From Aquiflexum balticum DSM 16537 (GTDB lineage: Bacteria > Bacteroidota > Bacteroidia > Cytophagales > Cyclobacteriaceae), in NCBI RefSeq assembly GCF_900176595.1, contig NZ_LT838813.1:620001-684000 (forward strand): a stretch of DNA of 64,000 nt. The letters are read 5' to 3'. This document shows positions 55,382-63,970 of the stretch, piece after piece. The notes beneath the pieces were generated by a model, which was given only the letters and a program-made list of their open reading frames with translations, did no database searches and was not told where the DNA came from. Positions within the stretch are counted from its first letter, which is position 1, and each line of letters opens with the position of its first letter. Both the position numbers and the translations under genes were made by a program.

Positions 55382-56410
55382 TCAGAGCATTGATTTGAAT
55401 TGCTTTAAAAACCGGACATCATTTTCCGTAAATAGCCTCAAATCCTTGATCTGATATTTGAGCATAGCGATTCTCTCGATTCCCATTCCAAATGCAAATC
55501 CTGTATATTTCTTGGAATCAATACCGCAGTTTTCCAATACATTGGGGTCGACCATTCCGGAACCTCCGATTTCCACCCAACCTGTTCCTTTACAGACATT
55601 ACAGCCTTTTCCACCACAAATCAGACAGCTGATGTCTATCTCTGCGCTGGGTTCTGTAAAGGGGAAAAATGATGGCCTGAACCTCACCTTGGTTTCTTTG
55701 CCAAACATTTCTTTGGCAAAATGATACAAGGTGTTTTTCAGATCCGCAAAACCCACATTTTCATCCACATACAAGCCTTCCACCTGATGGAAAATACAGT
55801 GGGCACGGGCAGATATGGCTTCATTACGATAAACCCTTCCCGGTGACAAAGTCCGAATAGGCGGTTTCTGATTTTCCATTACCCGCACCTGCACAGAGGA
55901 AGTATGTGTTCTCAAGGCAATATCAGGTTTTTTCTCAATGAAAAAAGTATCCTGCATTTCCCTGGCCGGATGGTTTTCGGGAAAATTCAGGGCGGTAAAA
56001 TTATGCCAATCATCTTCTATTTCAGGACCTTCGGAAAGGTTGAATCCTATACGTTCGAAAATTTCTATGATCCGCTGACGGGTAGCAGTCAACGGATGGA
56101 TTCCTCCTGCGCTAACTATCGTAGGTGGCAACGTCAGGTCAATGTCTGAAGATTTTGACTTTTTAGAAGTGGAATTTACTTTTTCAATCAATTCCTGAAA
56201 TTTTTGGTCAGCTAGTTCCTTGACTTCATTGACCAATTGACCATACTCCCTTTTCTGTTCGTTGGGGATATTTCTCATTTCAGCAAAAAGCTCTCCCACT
56301 ACACTTTTCTTGCTGATATATTTCATCCTATAAGCCTCCAACTCATCCGCATTGCCGGCATCTGCCGAAGCGATGGAAGATTTGATGGCTTCTATTTTTT
56401 CCTGATGCAT
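55382..56410 (-). CDS. pheS: Phenylalanyl-tRNA synthetase alpha subunit
   Basis: About 342 residues from ATG 56410 (MHQEKIEAIKSSI), the usual length; a longer upstream frame is rejected. Class II motifs are visible: HTSSVQVRVM, motif 2 with IFHQVEGLYVDE, and motif 3 in GFAFGMGIERIAMLKY. It pairs with PheT (not in the window) to charge tRNA-Phe. Its 5' flank of about 246 bp separates it from the fourth gene of the TAC-like cassette. Confidence 0.97.
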   Translation of the reverse strand: MHQEKIEAIKSSIASADAGNADELEAYRMKYISKKSVVGELFAEMRNIPNEQKREYGQLVNEVKELADQKFQELIEKVNSTSKKSKSSDIDLTLPPTIVSAGGIHPLTATRQRIIEIFERIGFNLSEGPEIEDDWHNFTALNFPENHPAREMQDTFFIEKKPDIALRTHTSSVQVRVMENQKPPIRTLSPGRVYRNEAISARAHCIFHQVEGLYVDENVGFADLKNTLYHFAKEMFGKETKVRFRPSFFPFTEPSAEIDISCLICGGKGCNVCKGTGWVEIGGSGMVDPNVLENCGIDSKKYTGFAFGMGIERIAMLKYQIKDLRLFTENDVRFLKQFKSML

Positions 56411-56656
56411 TTGTTGTTCATTTTTCAGAACCACAAATCTAAAAGAAACTCTTGGAATATGGGAATAGGCAGCGGGTATTTGAATAAGTATCTCCCAAGA
56501 ATGCAATTGTTTGGAATCTATCCGGTAAGGGGTAAATTCCCAAATCATAGAAATTGTAAAAAAATGGTTAAGAGAAGGGTACCAAATGAAATGGTTTTTT
56601 TGTGAGTTTTTTAGGGCTCCTGTAAAGCCTAGTTCTCCCTTAAAAAATTAAGCTAC

Positions 56657-57220
56657 CTATTTTGGGTCAGGCAAAGTCTTCCAACCGAAAAGTTCTTTAA
56701 GTTTATCATCTTCTATTCTTCCTCTTAGACTTGCTATGATTTCACCCTTCCGATCATGTGGTTTTTGAGGAAATATAAAGTATCGATACATTTTTTGTTG
56801 CATTTCCTTGTCATGTACCGGATTGAGTCCTACTCTAGTAGCGTTCAAAACTGATTCAGAGGTAATAAAACCTCCGTGGACTTTTTCCAATCCAAAAGTA
56901 ATTTCATGTTTGTCAACACTTCCAAAATTTTCCATCAAAATATGGAGGCTTTTCAATGGCCCGTAGATATAATTTATTTCTTCTCCCTCTTCATTTAACT
57001 CCTGCAATGCTCGGATCAAAATCCCTCCATAAGCTTTGTCATTTCCACAAGTAATATCCAATCCAGACCCATGCTGATACCATTTGCCTGATGATTTTTG
57101 TAATTCATGAGCATGGGTATAGATGTCTTTATGATGGCCTTCAACTTCTTTATAGTAGAATTCAATTTCGCAAATTCTAAATTTACGTCTGCCGCTAATC
57201 AAGACATATTGATTGAGCAA
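56657..57220 (-). CDS. Divergent MPG/AAG-like DNA glycosylase-fold protein, fourth gene of the TAC-like cassette (frame continues upstream past an in-frame TAA)
   Basis: 187 residues from a TTG at 57220, but the frame continues upstream across a TAA to an ATG at 57289 that overlaps the SecB-like stop, so the original protein was probably about 210 residues. Motif order matches 3-methyladenine DNA glycosylases: ADxLLNQYVLI where they have ARDLLG, EIEFY where they have the catalytic ETEAY, THAHELQ for the conserved His region, KWYQHGSG and GNDKAYGGILIRAL for YVY..YG...N...VLIRAL, then GPLKSL for GPGKLC. The presumed catalytic Glu, Tyr, His and Arg positions are all kept. The assignment is inferred from motif order, not from a search; a fold prediction is needed. 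It is co-directional with the TA-chaperone genes. Confidence 0.5.
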   Translation of the reverse strand: MLNQYVLISGRRKFRICEIEFYYKEVEGHHKDIYTHAHELQKSSGKWYQHGSGLDITCGNDKAYGGILIRALQELNEEGEEINYIYGPLKSLHILMENFGSVDKHEITFGLEKVHGGFITSESVLNATRVGLNPVHDKEMQQKMYRYFIFPQKPHDRKGEIIASLRGRIEDDKLKELFGWKTLPDPK

Positions 57221-57289
57221 TTAATCGGCTATCCTTGAAAAAGAAAGTTCTATTTCCTGAGGTTTGACAGAAAGGTCTAGTTCGGTCAT
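57221..57289 (-). other. Interrupted 5' end of the MPG-like gene (22 codons, then TAA)
   Basis: ATG 57289 overlaps the SecB-like stop as ATGA, the usual coupling in this cassette. It is followed by 21 more codons (beginning MTELDLSVKP and ending FSRIAD) and a TAA at 57221-57223, then the frame continues with LLNQYVLI. In a glycosylase alignment the stop falls inside the first conserved helix, where homologues read A-x-x-L-L. The stop may be a nonsense mutation, a sequencing error or a site of reinitiation at the TTG directly after it. Confidence 0.65.
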
Positions 57290-57732
57290 TTAAGCAGTTG
57301 ATTAGGATCTATTACAGGCAAAATAAAATCTTTGAGGGGAGTTCCTTGAAACCTGCTCATCAATATTCCCCGACTGGTAGAATAACAAATAGAAGCAAGG
57401 GCATTGCCTAAGTCCCCGTTTATAGTGAGTGATTTTTTATCCTTGTCTTCTATAACCAATTGTTCGAGGTTTTCAACCAAGAATACAAACACAAAATGAA
57501 ATTTACCAGAAACTTCATCTTGCTCTTCTTTACTTTTGGTAAATACAGATACCTCGAAATCTGCCTTCACTAATTTGTCTTCTATGTTGAATCCCAAGTC
57601 AAAGTTTACATCAAATTGATGTCCTTCGAGCAAATCAGCTTTAAAACCAAATGGATTTGAAAGGCTTCCATTGATGATTTTAAAATCAACGATGTTGATT
57701 TTATCAGGCTGTAAAATTCCAAGATCAGACAT
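57286..57732 (-). CDS. SecB-like chaperone of a TAC module
   Basis: 148 residues. The beta-rich SecB fold is suggested by NIVDFKIINGSLSNPFG and VNFDLGFNIEDKLVKADFEVSVF, and the C-terminal helices LGNALASICYSTSRGILMSRFQ then LKDFILPVIDPNQLL match SecB's LFPYARE..ITSMV..G.FPxLxLxPVN region. In TAC systems such as HigBA-Rv1957, a SecB-like chaperone stabilises the antitoxin. The start overlaps the antitoxin stop by one base (TAATG). The chromosomal SecB would not sit in such a cassette. Confidence 0.75.
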   Translation of the reverse strand: MSDLGILQPDKINIVDFKIINGSLSNPFGFKADLLEGHQFDVNFDLGFNIEDKLVKADFEVSVFTKSKEEQDEVSGKFHFVFVFLVENLEQLVIEDKDKKSLTINGDLGNALASICYSTSRGILMSRFQGTPLKDFILPVIDPNQLLK

Positions 57733-58124
57733 TAGGCAACTTGGGTTTTTTCTGGGTTTATTTGGGGAGTTGCATGTACGAACTCCTTATTTTCCACTTT
57801 CACATCATTCTTATAAACTGTAAGGGAAATATTACCTCCCTTATTTCCCACAAATGTTTTCTTTTTGGGAACATAAATAATGGGTTCTCCCAATTCTGCC
57901 TGCAATTTGGCAAGGGACCGCAGGGTAAAGTTGTGTTCTCCCCCAAGCCATTTAGAAACTTCTGAAGGTTTCTTGTCCATCATATCCGCCAGGGTTCTTT
58001 GGGTAATTCCCTTCTCCTTGATTAGGTCATGAACCCGCAAGACTATGTCTGCATACATTCGAGTAAAAATCCGGATGTCTTGTGGTGTTTTGTCTAATAT
58101 TTCTTGAATAAGTTTACTTCTCAT
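57732..58124 (-). CDS. XRE-family antitoxin with C-terminal chaperone-addiction-like tail
   Basis: 130 residues. Residues 40-75 are a Cro/C1-type helix-turn-helix: GITQRTLADMMDKKPSEVSKWLGG, then LAKLQAEL. Unlike minimal antitoxins it has about 45 residues after the HTH (VPKKKTFVGNKGG and on), which fits a ChAD segment bound by the SecB-like partner in TAC systems. The start is 3 bp after the toxin candidate's stop. It likely represses the operon at the twin dyad sites upstream. Confidence 0.75.
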   Translation of the reverse strand: MRSKLIQEILDKTPQDIRIFTRMYADIVLRVHDLIKEKGITQRTLADMMDKKPSEVSKWLGGEHNFTLRSLAKLQAELGEPIIYVPKKKTFVGNKGGNISLTVYKNDVKVENKEFVHATPQINPEKTQVA

Positions 58125-58127
58125 AGC

Positions 58128-58619
58128 TTATAAAATTATTTCAGTTGAATTTCCAGTATCAGATAAAATTCTGGCATTCTCTGTATCAATCAATATCTCT
58201 CTTTTTATAATTGCTTTTAAAATCCTTTGAGCAAACATATTCGCTTCATAAAAAACCATACTTGTATTGCCATCTTGGGCTTTCTGACTGGTTTTTTCGG
58301 CACCATTAAATAAAACAACAATCGATTCACAAATTCTTAAACAATAGAGTCTCAATTTAAAATCCCGATAATCAATTTCAATCTCTCCAACTTGATAAAT
58401 TCCAGAAGGTGGTATTGCGTGTGCATCATTTTCAAATCGAAAGTAACTTTCATATGCCCCATCTTCCCCAATTACATCAGTGATAAAGGAAGCCAAAGCT
58501 TGAAGACTTTCAGAAAATTCAGTTTTATCCTTGTACTTCAGAATAAACTTATCTGTTTCTGTAAAATCTTCATCAAGCCACTTTACCGAATAAAAGGTAC
58601 AAGCCGGTTCAATATCCAT
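58128..58619 (-). CDS. HigB-like toxin candidate, first gene of the TAC-like cassette
   Basis: About 163 residues from ATG 58619, which has a GGA-containing leader 8 bp upstream; an in-frame GTG at 58643 is less likely because it lies inside an operator. The C-terminal half, DFKLRLYCLRICESIVVLFNGAEKTSQKAQD, matches the pattern of RelE/HigB-type toxins (LRxYCxR...VVxLFxGxxKTxQ). The rest is not clearly recognisable. It is followed 3 bp on by the antitoxin gene, toxin-first, as in higBA. Confidence 0.6.
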   Translation of the reverse strand: MDIEPACTFYSVKWLDEDFTETDKFILKYKDKTEFSESLQALASFITDVIGEDGAYESYFRFENDAHAIPPSGIYQVGEIEIDYRDFKLRLYCLRICESIVVLFNGAEKTSQKAQDGNTSMVFYEANMFAQRILKAIIKREILIDTENARILSDTGNSTEIIL

Positions 58620-58636
58620 TATTTCCAGTGTAAAGC

Positions 58637-58687
58637 TATTCACTTTTAAGTTAATTTCAAAAATTATTCACTTTTAAGTTAATCCAA
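58637..58687 (-). promoter_or_regulatory. Twin dyad operators bracketing a promoter for the TAC-like cassette
   Basis: A 19-bp sequence, TATTCACTTTTAAGTTAAT, is repeated exactly at 58637-58655 and 58665-58683, 28 bp apart centre to centre. Each copy is a dyad of the form TTnACTTnnAAGTnAA. On the minus strand a TTG at 58687-58685, an 18-bp spacer and TAATTTTTG at 58666-58658 form a plausible -33/-7 pair, with the -7 box between the operators. Binding of the XRE antitoxin here would block transcription. Confidence 0.7.
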
Positions 58688-58759
58688 TGATTCAAAAATT
58701 AGAACCAAAATATTTGTGTGTGCCTTTAAATTATAAAATATTCCGAAATTGTCAAAAAG

Positions 58760-58891
58760 CTAATAAAAGTAAAAGTTATTATTGCCCTTCAACCTTGCAT
58801 CCCAAATCTCTTTAAAAACCTTTCCAACTTTTATGTATTCCTCTTCTGTAAAATTATCAGTCTTGGCATTGTTGCACCTATCAACAAGCAT
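58760..58891 (-). CDS. Tiny ORF of 43 codons upstream of the TAC-like cassette, possibly a remnant
   Basis: An ATG at 58891 opens a short frame to TAG at 58762 with the C-terminal sequence EYIKVGKVFKEIWDARLKG and a charged start MLVDRCNNAKTDN. It is preceded by an in-frame TAA. Composition looks protein-like rather than random, but I know no homologue. It may be the end of a lost gene or a small peptide. Confidence 0.35.
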   Translation of the reverse strand: MLVDRCNNAKTDNFTEEEYIKVGKVFKEIWDARLKGNNNFYFY

Positions 58892-58894
58892 TTA

Positions 58895-58926
58895 CAGCGC
58901 TGATCGCAGGCTTAAAAACCTGCGAT
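58895..58926. repeat. Adjacent 8-bp dyads (CAGCGCTG and ATCGCAGG/CCTGCGAT)
   Basis: A perfect palindrome CAGCGCTG (58895-58902) directly abuts ATCGCAGG-8 nt-CCTGCGAT (58903-58926). No T-tract follows on either strand, so a terminator is not obvious. It sits between the receptor gene and the TAC-like cassette and could mark a recombination junction. Confidence 0.6.
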
Positions 58927-59149
58927 GGAATTAAGATAATTGAAATGCATTCAAAAATGGCCAAAATATTTATCGTATCCAGAGAAATTTCTATCTACTT
59001 ACTTTTTCCGGCTACAAGAAGTGGGCAAAAGAAAGAGGTAAAAGATCAACAGTATAAGGAATTGATTTTTGGAATTTAAAGTCTTGACATTTTCAGAAAA
59101 ACCAAACTCCAATAAAGCTAAATTTCTGAAATAACCTGAAAATACAACC
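58927..59149. other. Intergenic region, no gene seen
   Basis: About 220 bp between the repeat cluster and the 3' end of the receptor-like gene. It is AT-rich and shows no clear promoter, hairpin or open frame. Confidence 0.4.
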
Positions 59150-62020
59150 CTACCAACTCCTTCCCCCACCACCCCATGGCCTTCCTGTTGGACCTTCTTG
59201 GGCAGGTTGTGGTTTGAAATTACCGATGATATAGGTAAATGAAACCAAACCATACCTTGTCAAGACTCTGGTGAAAGTATCTTCGATGGTGACGTCGTTG
59301 ACAGTTCTGGCTATCGCGTTATTTTGATTGAGCAAATCAAAAATGGATAGCTTCAACTCCCCTTTATTGTCTTTTAGGAACCGATAGCCTGCTTCAATAT
59401 TCCAAAGCCAAACTGATTGATCCAAATCAGCGGACAGTCCACTGAAGATATTATTGTTGACAATATTGGAAACAAAAAGTTTCCCCCCATTGGGAGAATA
59501 ATAGAGTCGGATATTGGAGGATTGGATATAATAATTGTTGTCTAATGTAGCCTGCAGACTACTGTTGACTATGGTATAGGTACCCGTTGTGGATAGGGTA
59601 AAATCCAGGTCTTTGGAGATATTGGAGGTCAAAGTCAAGCCCTGACTAAGGTCAATATTATCGTTGAAATTCTTCTGAAAGTTGATCACACCGGGAGTTC
59701 TGTTATAAGAAACACTGGTATTCGAATTGAACTGGGACTTGATTTTTTTTATCGGGGAACCGTAGGTAACAAACAACCTGGACCTAAACTGCCCGGAAAG
59801 ATTTTCAGGCCGGGTGATTTGCCCACCTGATCTGAGCAGTGTTTCATTATTGATCAAAGTATCTCTTACCGCGACAAAGGTATTGTTACCGATAAAATCC
59901 TCTGTCAGCGACAGGAACAGAAAGGTGAAAAAGGTTTTGGACTTTTCTATATTGATTTTGGAATAGTTGGTAAATACAGTATGTGAAAATGCCTGTCCGA
60001 GATTTGGATTCCCTATGGAAAGCTGTAGTGGATTTTGGTTGTTGATGACATTTTGAAGCTGATTGACACTTGGCTCTTGGGTGTTGGTTCTATACCTCAA
60101 CCTAAAGGAAGTTCCCTTTTTCTGATTTCTATAGGAAGCATTCAATCCCGGAAGAAAATTACTGAATGAGCGATTGAAGGTCAGTTCCAAAGGGAAAAGG
60201 CTTTCATTGTCCTGAGTAGCATACTGATAATCCAGGTTGGCATTTAAATTCCAGCTTTTCAACCGATAACTGAGCCCCACACTTGGTCTCTGAACGATAA
60301 ATTTGTTGTCGAAAACATTGCTCAATGCTGTATCCAATAGCATGATGCCTGCCTCAGGAACCAAACTGAAGGTTTTTTGGTCAGCGGAAGTCTTGTTGTT
60401 GCCCACCTGATAGGAGGCAGTAAACAATCCTGTTTTCAAAACAGGTTCTGTGAACTGTAAGGTAGCCCGATAATTGAAACCATCTGACAATCCAAAAGTC
60501 TCCTGATTGATGGTATCCTTGATATCCCTGATAAAATCCCGGTTGGCAGCAATTAACTCAGAAAGTTGGTCTCTTTGGTTCCATGATGTAAAAACTGTGG
60601 TGGATAATGTTCTTCCCGTTTTTTCGAATTTATATCTATATACCAAATTGTTGGAGATATTGTATCCTTTGGTATTTGCATCCGAGATCGTTTTTGAACT
60701 ACTGAGCGAATCAAGGACACCGCTTAGATTGAGTCCTATACGGTCATTGAAAGTATCGTTGTTTTGGAAATTAATGGAAGGGGTAATGATTATGGCATTT
60801 TTTTCATTGAGATCATACTCTATCCTGCCATTGATCCTGTGGTTATTGTTTTTGATGGTATTGATCAGGCTTTCCTCATAAAACTGCCTATTGGTTTCTG
60901 AAAGAATTGTTTCTCTATTGGTAAGTTTAAAAACATTATTATTGGTTGAATTGAAGAAATAACTTGCTGTAAGGTTCATCTTCTTACCTATCTTATCACT
61001 ATAATTCAACCCAAGACTGTTGGTTGTAATAATACCCTGATCCTGACCAACCAAAAAGTTATTGTTTCCGCCGCCACCGGGTCGGCCACCACCGCCTCCA
61101 GGTCTGCCTCCACCGCCACCCTGAGCTCCCGAATTAACCCCTACAAGGTCCTGAGAAGAAAAGTTTTGTTGATTGATATTATTGAACATACCAATGATTG
61201 AAATCCTTTTATCTCCTTTGAAAATATTGAAATTACCACCGGCAGCATACCTGTCCTGTGTTCCCAATCCTGCATAAATCCTTCCAAATTGACCGCTGTT
61301 TTTATCCGGTCTGGTGACAATGTTGATGGTCCTGGAATAGTTACCATCATCAAATCCAGTCAATCTGGATTGGTCAGACCTTTGATCTAAAATCTCCACC
61401 CTGTCAATGACATCAGCGGGCAGATTCCTCAAGGCCATAAAGGGATCATTTCCAAAGAACTCTCTACCATCAACCAAGACTTTTTGCACTGCTTCCCCCT
61501 TAGCCTGGATTTCTCCATTTTGGATTGTGACTCCGGGAATTTTCCTTACCAAATCTTCTGCGTCTGCATTTTCTCTTGTCTTAAAGGCATTGGCATTAAA
61601 AGAAGTGGTATCTCCTTTGACTTCACCGACCGGGATTTGACCTTCGATGACCACTTCCCCTAATAGTCTACTGTCTTCTATCAACACCAATGTCCCAAGA
61701 TCAAGGGCATCGCCTCTATTGTGGATTTGGGTTATCTTTTGATATCCCAAAAATGTTATCTCCAGTTTGACACTTGGAATTCTGGGACGGGCTATTTCAA
61801 AATATCCATCTGCACCGGTAACGGTGGAAACCAACAAGGAATCCGTCACAGTTTTAATCAGGACATTGGCACCAATCATCGTTTCCTTATTGGTGCCTTC
61901 AATTACTTTCCCCTTTAAAAGGACTTGCTGGCCTCTGCCTTCTCCCCTTTGCGCTTGTAAATCAAAGGAATGGGCAATAAAAAAAAGAAGTAAAAATAAT
62001 TTGAATGTAGAAATCTTCAT
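59150..62020 (-). CDS. TonB-dependent-receptor-like outer-membrane beta-barrel protein with carboxypeptidase-like domain
   Basis: About 956 residues from ATG 62020, which begins the signal peptide (KLFLLLFFIAHSFDLQAQ). A CarboxypepD-reg-like domain comes first (VLLKGKVIEGTNKETMIGANVLI, then DGYFEIARP), then a plug-like segment (DAEDLVRKIPGVTIQNGEIQAKGEAVQKVLVDGREFFGNDP) and a long barrel. The first barrel part has a striking Gly-rich run, GGGGGRPGGGG, and the C terminus ends RPWGGGGRSW. These features fit the OMP_b-brl_3 group. No SusD partner is present. Confidence 0.85.
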   Translation of the reverse strand: MKISTFKLFLLLFFIAHSFDLQAQRGEGRGQQVLLKGKVIEGTNKETMIGANVLIKTVTDSLLVSTVTGADGYFEIARPRIPSVKLEITFLGYQKITQIHNRGDALDLGTLVLIEDSRLLGEVVIEGQIPVGEVKGDTTSFNANAFKTRENADAEDLVRKIPGVTIQNGEIQAKGEAVQKVLVDGREFFGNDPFMALRNLPADVIDRVEILDQRSDQSRLTGFDDGNYSRTINIVTRPDKNSGQFGRIYAGLGTQDRYAAGGNFNIFKGDKRISIIGMFNNINQQNFSSQDLVGVNSGAQGGGGGRPGGGGGRPGGGGNNNFLVGQDQGIITTNSLGLNYSDKIGKKMNLTASYFFNSTNNNVFKLTNRETILSETNRQFYEESLINTIKNNNHRINGRIEYDLNEKNAIIITPSINFQNNDTFNDRIGLNLSGVLDSLSSSKTISDANTKGYNISNNLVYRYKFEKTGRTLSTTVFTSWNQRDQLSELIAANRDFIRDIKDTINQETFGLSDGFNYRATLQFTEPVLKTGLFTASYQVGNNKTSADQKTFSLVPEAGIMLLDTALSNVFDNKFIVQRPSVGLSYRLKSWNLNANLDYQYATQDNESLFPLELTFNRSFSNFLPGLNASYRNQKKGTSFRLRYRTNTQEPSVNQLQNVINNQNPLQLSIGNPNLGQAFSHTVFTNYSKINIEKSKTFFTFLFLSLTEDFIGNNTFVAVRDTLINNETLLRSGGQITRPENLSGQFRSRLFVTYGSPIKKIKSQFNSNTSVSYNRTPGVINFQKNFNDNIDLSQGLTLTSNISKDLDFTLSTTGTYTIVNSSLQATLDNNYYIQSSNIRLYYSPNGGKLFVSNIVNNNIFSGLSADLDQSVWLWNIEAGYRFLKDNKGELKLSIFDLLNQNNAIARTVNDVTIEDTFTRVLTRYGLVSFTYIIGNFKPQPAQEGPTGRPWGGGGRSW

Positions 62021-62152
62021 GTTGCTGCTTAATAAAATCTCCATTTAGACTTCTCGAACCAGTAAAAAGTTTAATCCAAAAATACTGTAAATTTTGAGTG
62101 GGTATTTTTTAGGGTAGAAGGCAGAAAAAAGGGTTAAATCAAATTTTAGTTT

Positions 62153-62202
62153 AAAAAAAATATCCCCATCAAACCCTTTCAAAAAATAGGTTCGATGGGG
62201 AT
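62153..62202 (-). terminator. Intrinsic terminator after aspS
   Basis: On the minus strand ATCCCCATCGAACC and GGTTTGATGGGGAT form a 14-bp stem with one mismatch around a 13-nt loop, followed by A-T8, 8 bp after the aspS stop. The GGTTCGAT inside it imitates a tRNA T-loop but is explained by the hairpin. Confidence 0.88.
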
Positions 62203-62209
62203 CAGCTTA

Positions 62210-63970
62210 TTAAGATTTATTTTGAATATTTACCTGAATAGAAAGCTCTTTCAATTGCTCATCAGCTATTGTACTTGGTGTATCGATCATCACATCCCTA
62301 CCGGAGTTGTTCTTTGGAAATGCAATATAATCTCTGATGGAATCGGAACCTCCAAAAATCGCACAAAGTCTGTCAAAGCCAAATGCTATGCCACCATGCG
62401 GAGGGGCACCGTACTCGAATGCCTCCATGAGAAATCCGAATTGCTTTTGGGCCTCTTCATCCGTGAAACCAAGATGCTTGAACATCAATTGTTGGGTGGC
62501 GCGGTCATGAATCCTGATAGAACCTCCACCGATTTCTACCCCATTGATGACCAAATCATAAGCATTAGCCCTTACTTCTCCTGGATTGGTTTCCAAAAGC
62601 GGAATATCCTCTTTTTTGGGTGAAGTAAAGGGATGATGCATGGCATGGTACCTTTGCGTCTCTTCATCCCATTCCAACAAAGGGAAATCTACCACCCAAA
62701 GGGGTTTGAATATATTTCTATCCCTGAGTCCCAATTCTTCCCCCATTTTAAGACGGAGTTCGGACATCTGTTTCCTGGTAGACTTTTCATCACCGCTCAG
62801 TACCAGCAGCAAATCTCCAGGTTGAGCCCCCATCAAATCCGCCCATGCTTTGAGGTCTTCATTCGAATAGAACTTATCCACTGTGGATTTAAATGTTCCG
62901 TCAGCATTGCATTTTACGTATACCAGACCTTTTGCGCCGATTTGGGGTCTTTTTACCCAATCGGTCAATTCATCCAACTGTTTGCGGGTATATTCTCCTG
63001 CTCCTTTGGCACAGATACCCAGAATGATTTCCGCTTGGTCAAAAATCCCAAAACCTTTTCCTTGGGTCAATCCATTAAGTTCAGCAAACTTCATATCGAA
63101 GCGCAGATCCGGTTTGTCATTGCCATAGAATTTCATGGCATCTGCATAGGTCATTTTTTTGACTTCTTCCAGCTCCACTTTTTTGACAGTATTGAAAAGG
63201 TGTTTGACCAAACCTTCAAAAGTATTCAAAATATCTTCCTGTGTGACAAAGGCCATTTCACAGTCTATTTGAGTAAACTCCGGCTGTCTATCTGCCCTGA
63301 GGTCTTCATCACGGAAACATTTAACTATCTGGAAATACCTGTCAAAGCCACTCACCATCAGCAATTGCTTGAAAGTCTGCGGAGATTGGGGCAAGGCATA
63401 AAATTCCCCGGGATTGACCCTGCTTGGTACTACAAAATCCCTGGCACCTTCAGGAGTTGATTTGATCAGAACGGGGGTTTCCACCTCGATGAAATTTTCA
63501 CCATCCATGTACTTTCTGGTCTCCTGCATCATTCTGTGACGAAGCTGAAGCTTTTCCCTGATGACATTTCGCCGAAGATCAAGATAACGGTACTTCATCC
63601 TCAATTCCTCACCACCGTCAGTTTCATCCTCAATGATAAATGGAGGAACTTTGGAGGGATTTAGTATTTCCAACTGAGATACTTTTATTTCTATATCTCC
63701 TGTTGGCATTTTATCATTTTTGGAGGCTCTTTCAATTACCAGACCATGGGCCAAAACGACAAATTCACGTCCAAGGGATGCCGCTTTCTGGAGCAACTCT
63801 TTTTGGCTGGAATCTTCTTCAAAAATCAATTGTGTAAGGCCATACCTATCTCTTAAATCAACCCAAATCAATCCTCCTTTATTCCTAACACGCTGCACCC
63901 AACCCGAAAGGCTTACTTCTTTATTTACGTCTGAAATCCTTAATTCTCCGCAAGTATGTGTCCTGAGCAT
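62210..63970 (-). CDS. aspS: Aspartyl-tRNA synthetase
   Basis: 586 residues, standard bacterial size. The OB anticodon domain opens [29 protein letters not shown]; class II motif 2 is [19 protein letters not shown] and motif 3 is [15 protein letters not shown]; the GAD insertion lies between. The start lies 30 bp inside the window edge. It charges tRNA-Asp in the cytoplasm. Confidence 0.97.
   Translation of the reverse strand: MLRTHTCGELRISDVNKEVSLSGWVQRVRNKGGLIWVDLRDRYGLTQLIFEEDSSQKELLQKAASLGREFVVLAHGLVIERASKNDKMPTGDIEIKVSQLEILNPSKVPPFIIEDETDGGEELRMKYRYLDLRRNVIREKLQLRHRMMQETRKYMDGENFIEVETPVLIKSTPEGARDFVVPSRVNPGEFYALPQSPQTFKQLLMVSGFDRYFQIVKCFRDEDLRADRQPEFTQIDCEMAFVTQEDILNTFEGLVKHLFNTVKKVELEEVKKMTYADAMKFYGNDKPDLRFDMKFAELNGLTQGKGFGIFDQAEIILGICAKGAGEYTRKQLDELTDWVKRPQIGAKGLVYVKCNADGTFKSTVDKFYSNEDLKAWADLMGAQPGDLLLVLSGDEKSTRKQMSELRLKMGEELGLRDRNIFKPLWVVDFPLLEWDEETQRYHAMHHPFTSPKKEDIPLLETNPGEVRANAYDLVINGVEIGGGSIRIHDRATQQLMFKHLGFTDEEAQKQFGFLMEAFEYGAPPHGGIAFGFDRLCAIFGGSDSIRDYIAFPKNNSGRDVMIDTPSTIADEQLKELSIQVNIQNKS

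Noticed and set aside
58619-58643. GTG start of the toxin candidate at 58643
   Set aside because: It falls inside an operator copy and would leave an almost empty leader; the ATG at 58619 has a plausible ribosome-binding site.
62189-62202. GGTTCGAT as the T-loop of a tRNA gene
   Set aside because: No acceptor or anticodon arms fit around it; it is one strand of the aspS terminator hairpin.
62633-63460. 275-codon frame opposite aspS
   Set aside because: It mirrors codon usage of the aspartyl-tRNA synthetase and shows no protein family features.
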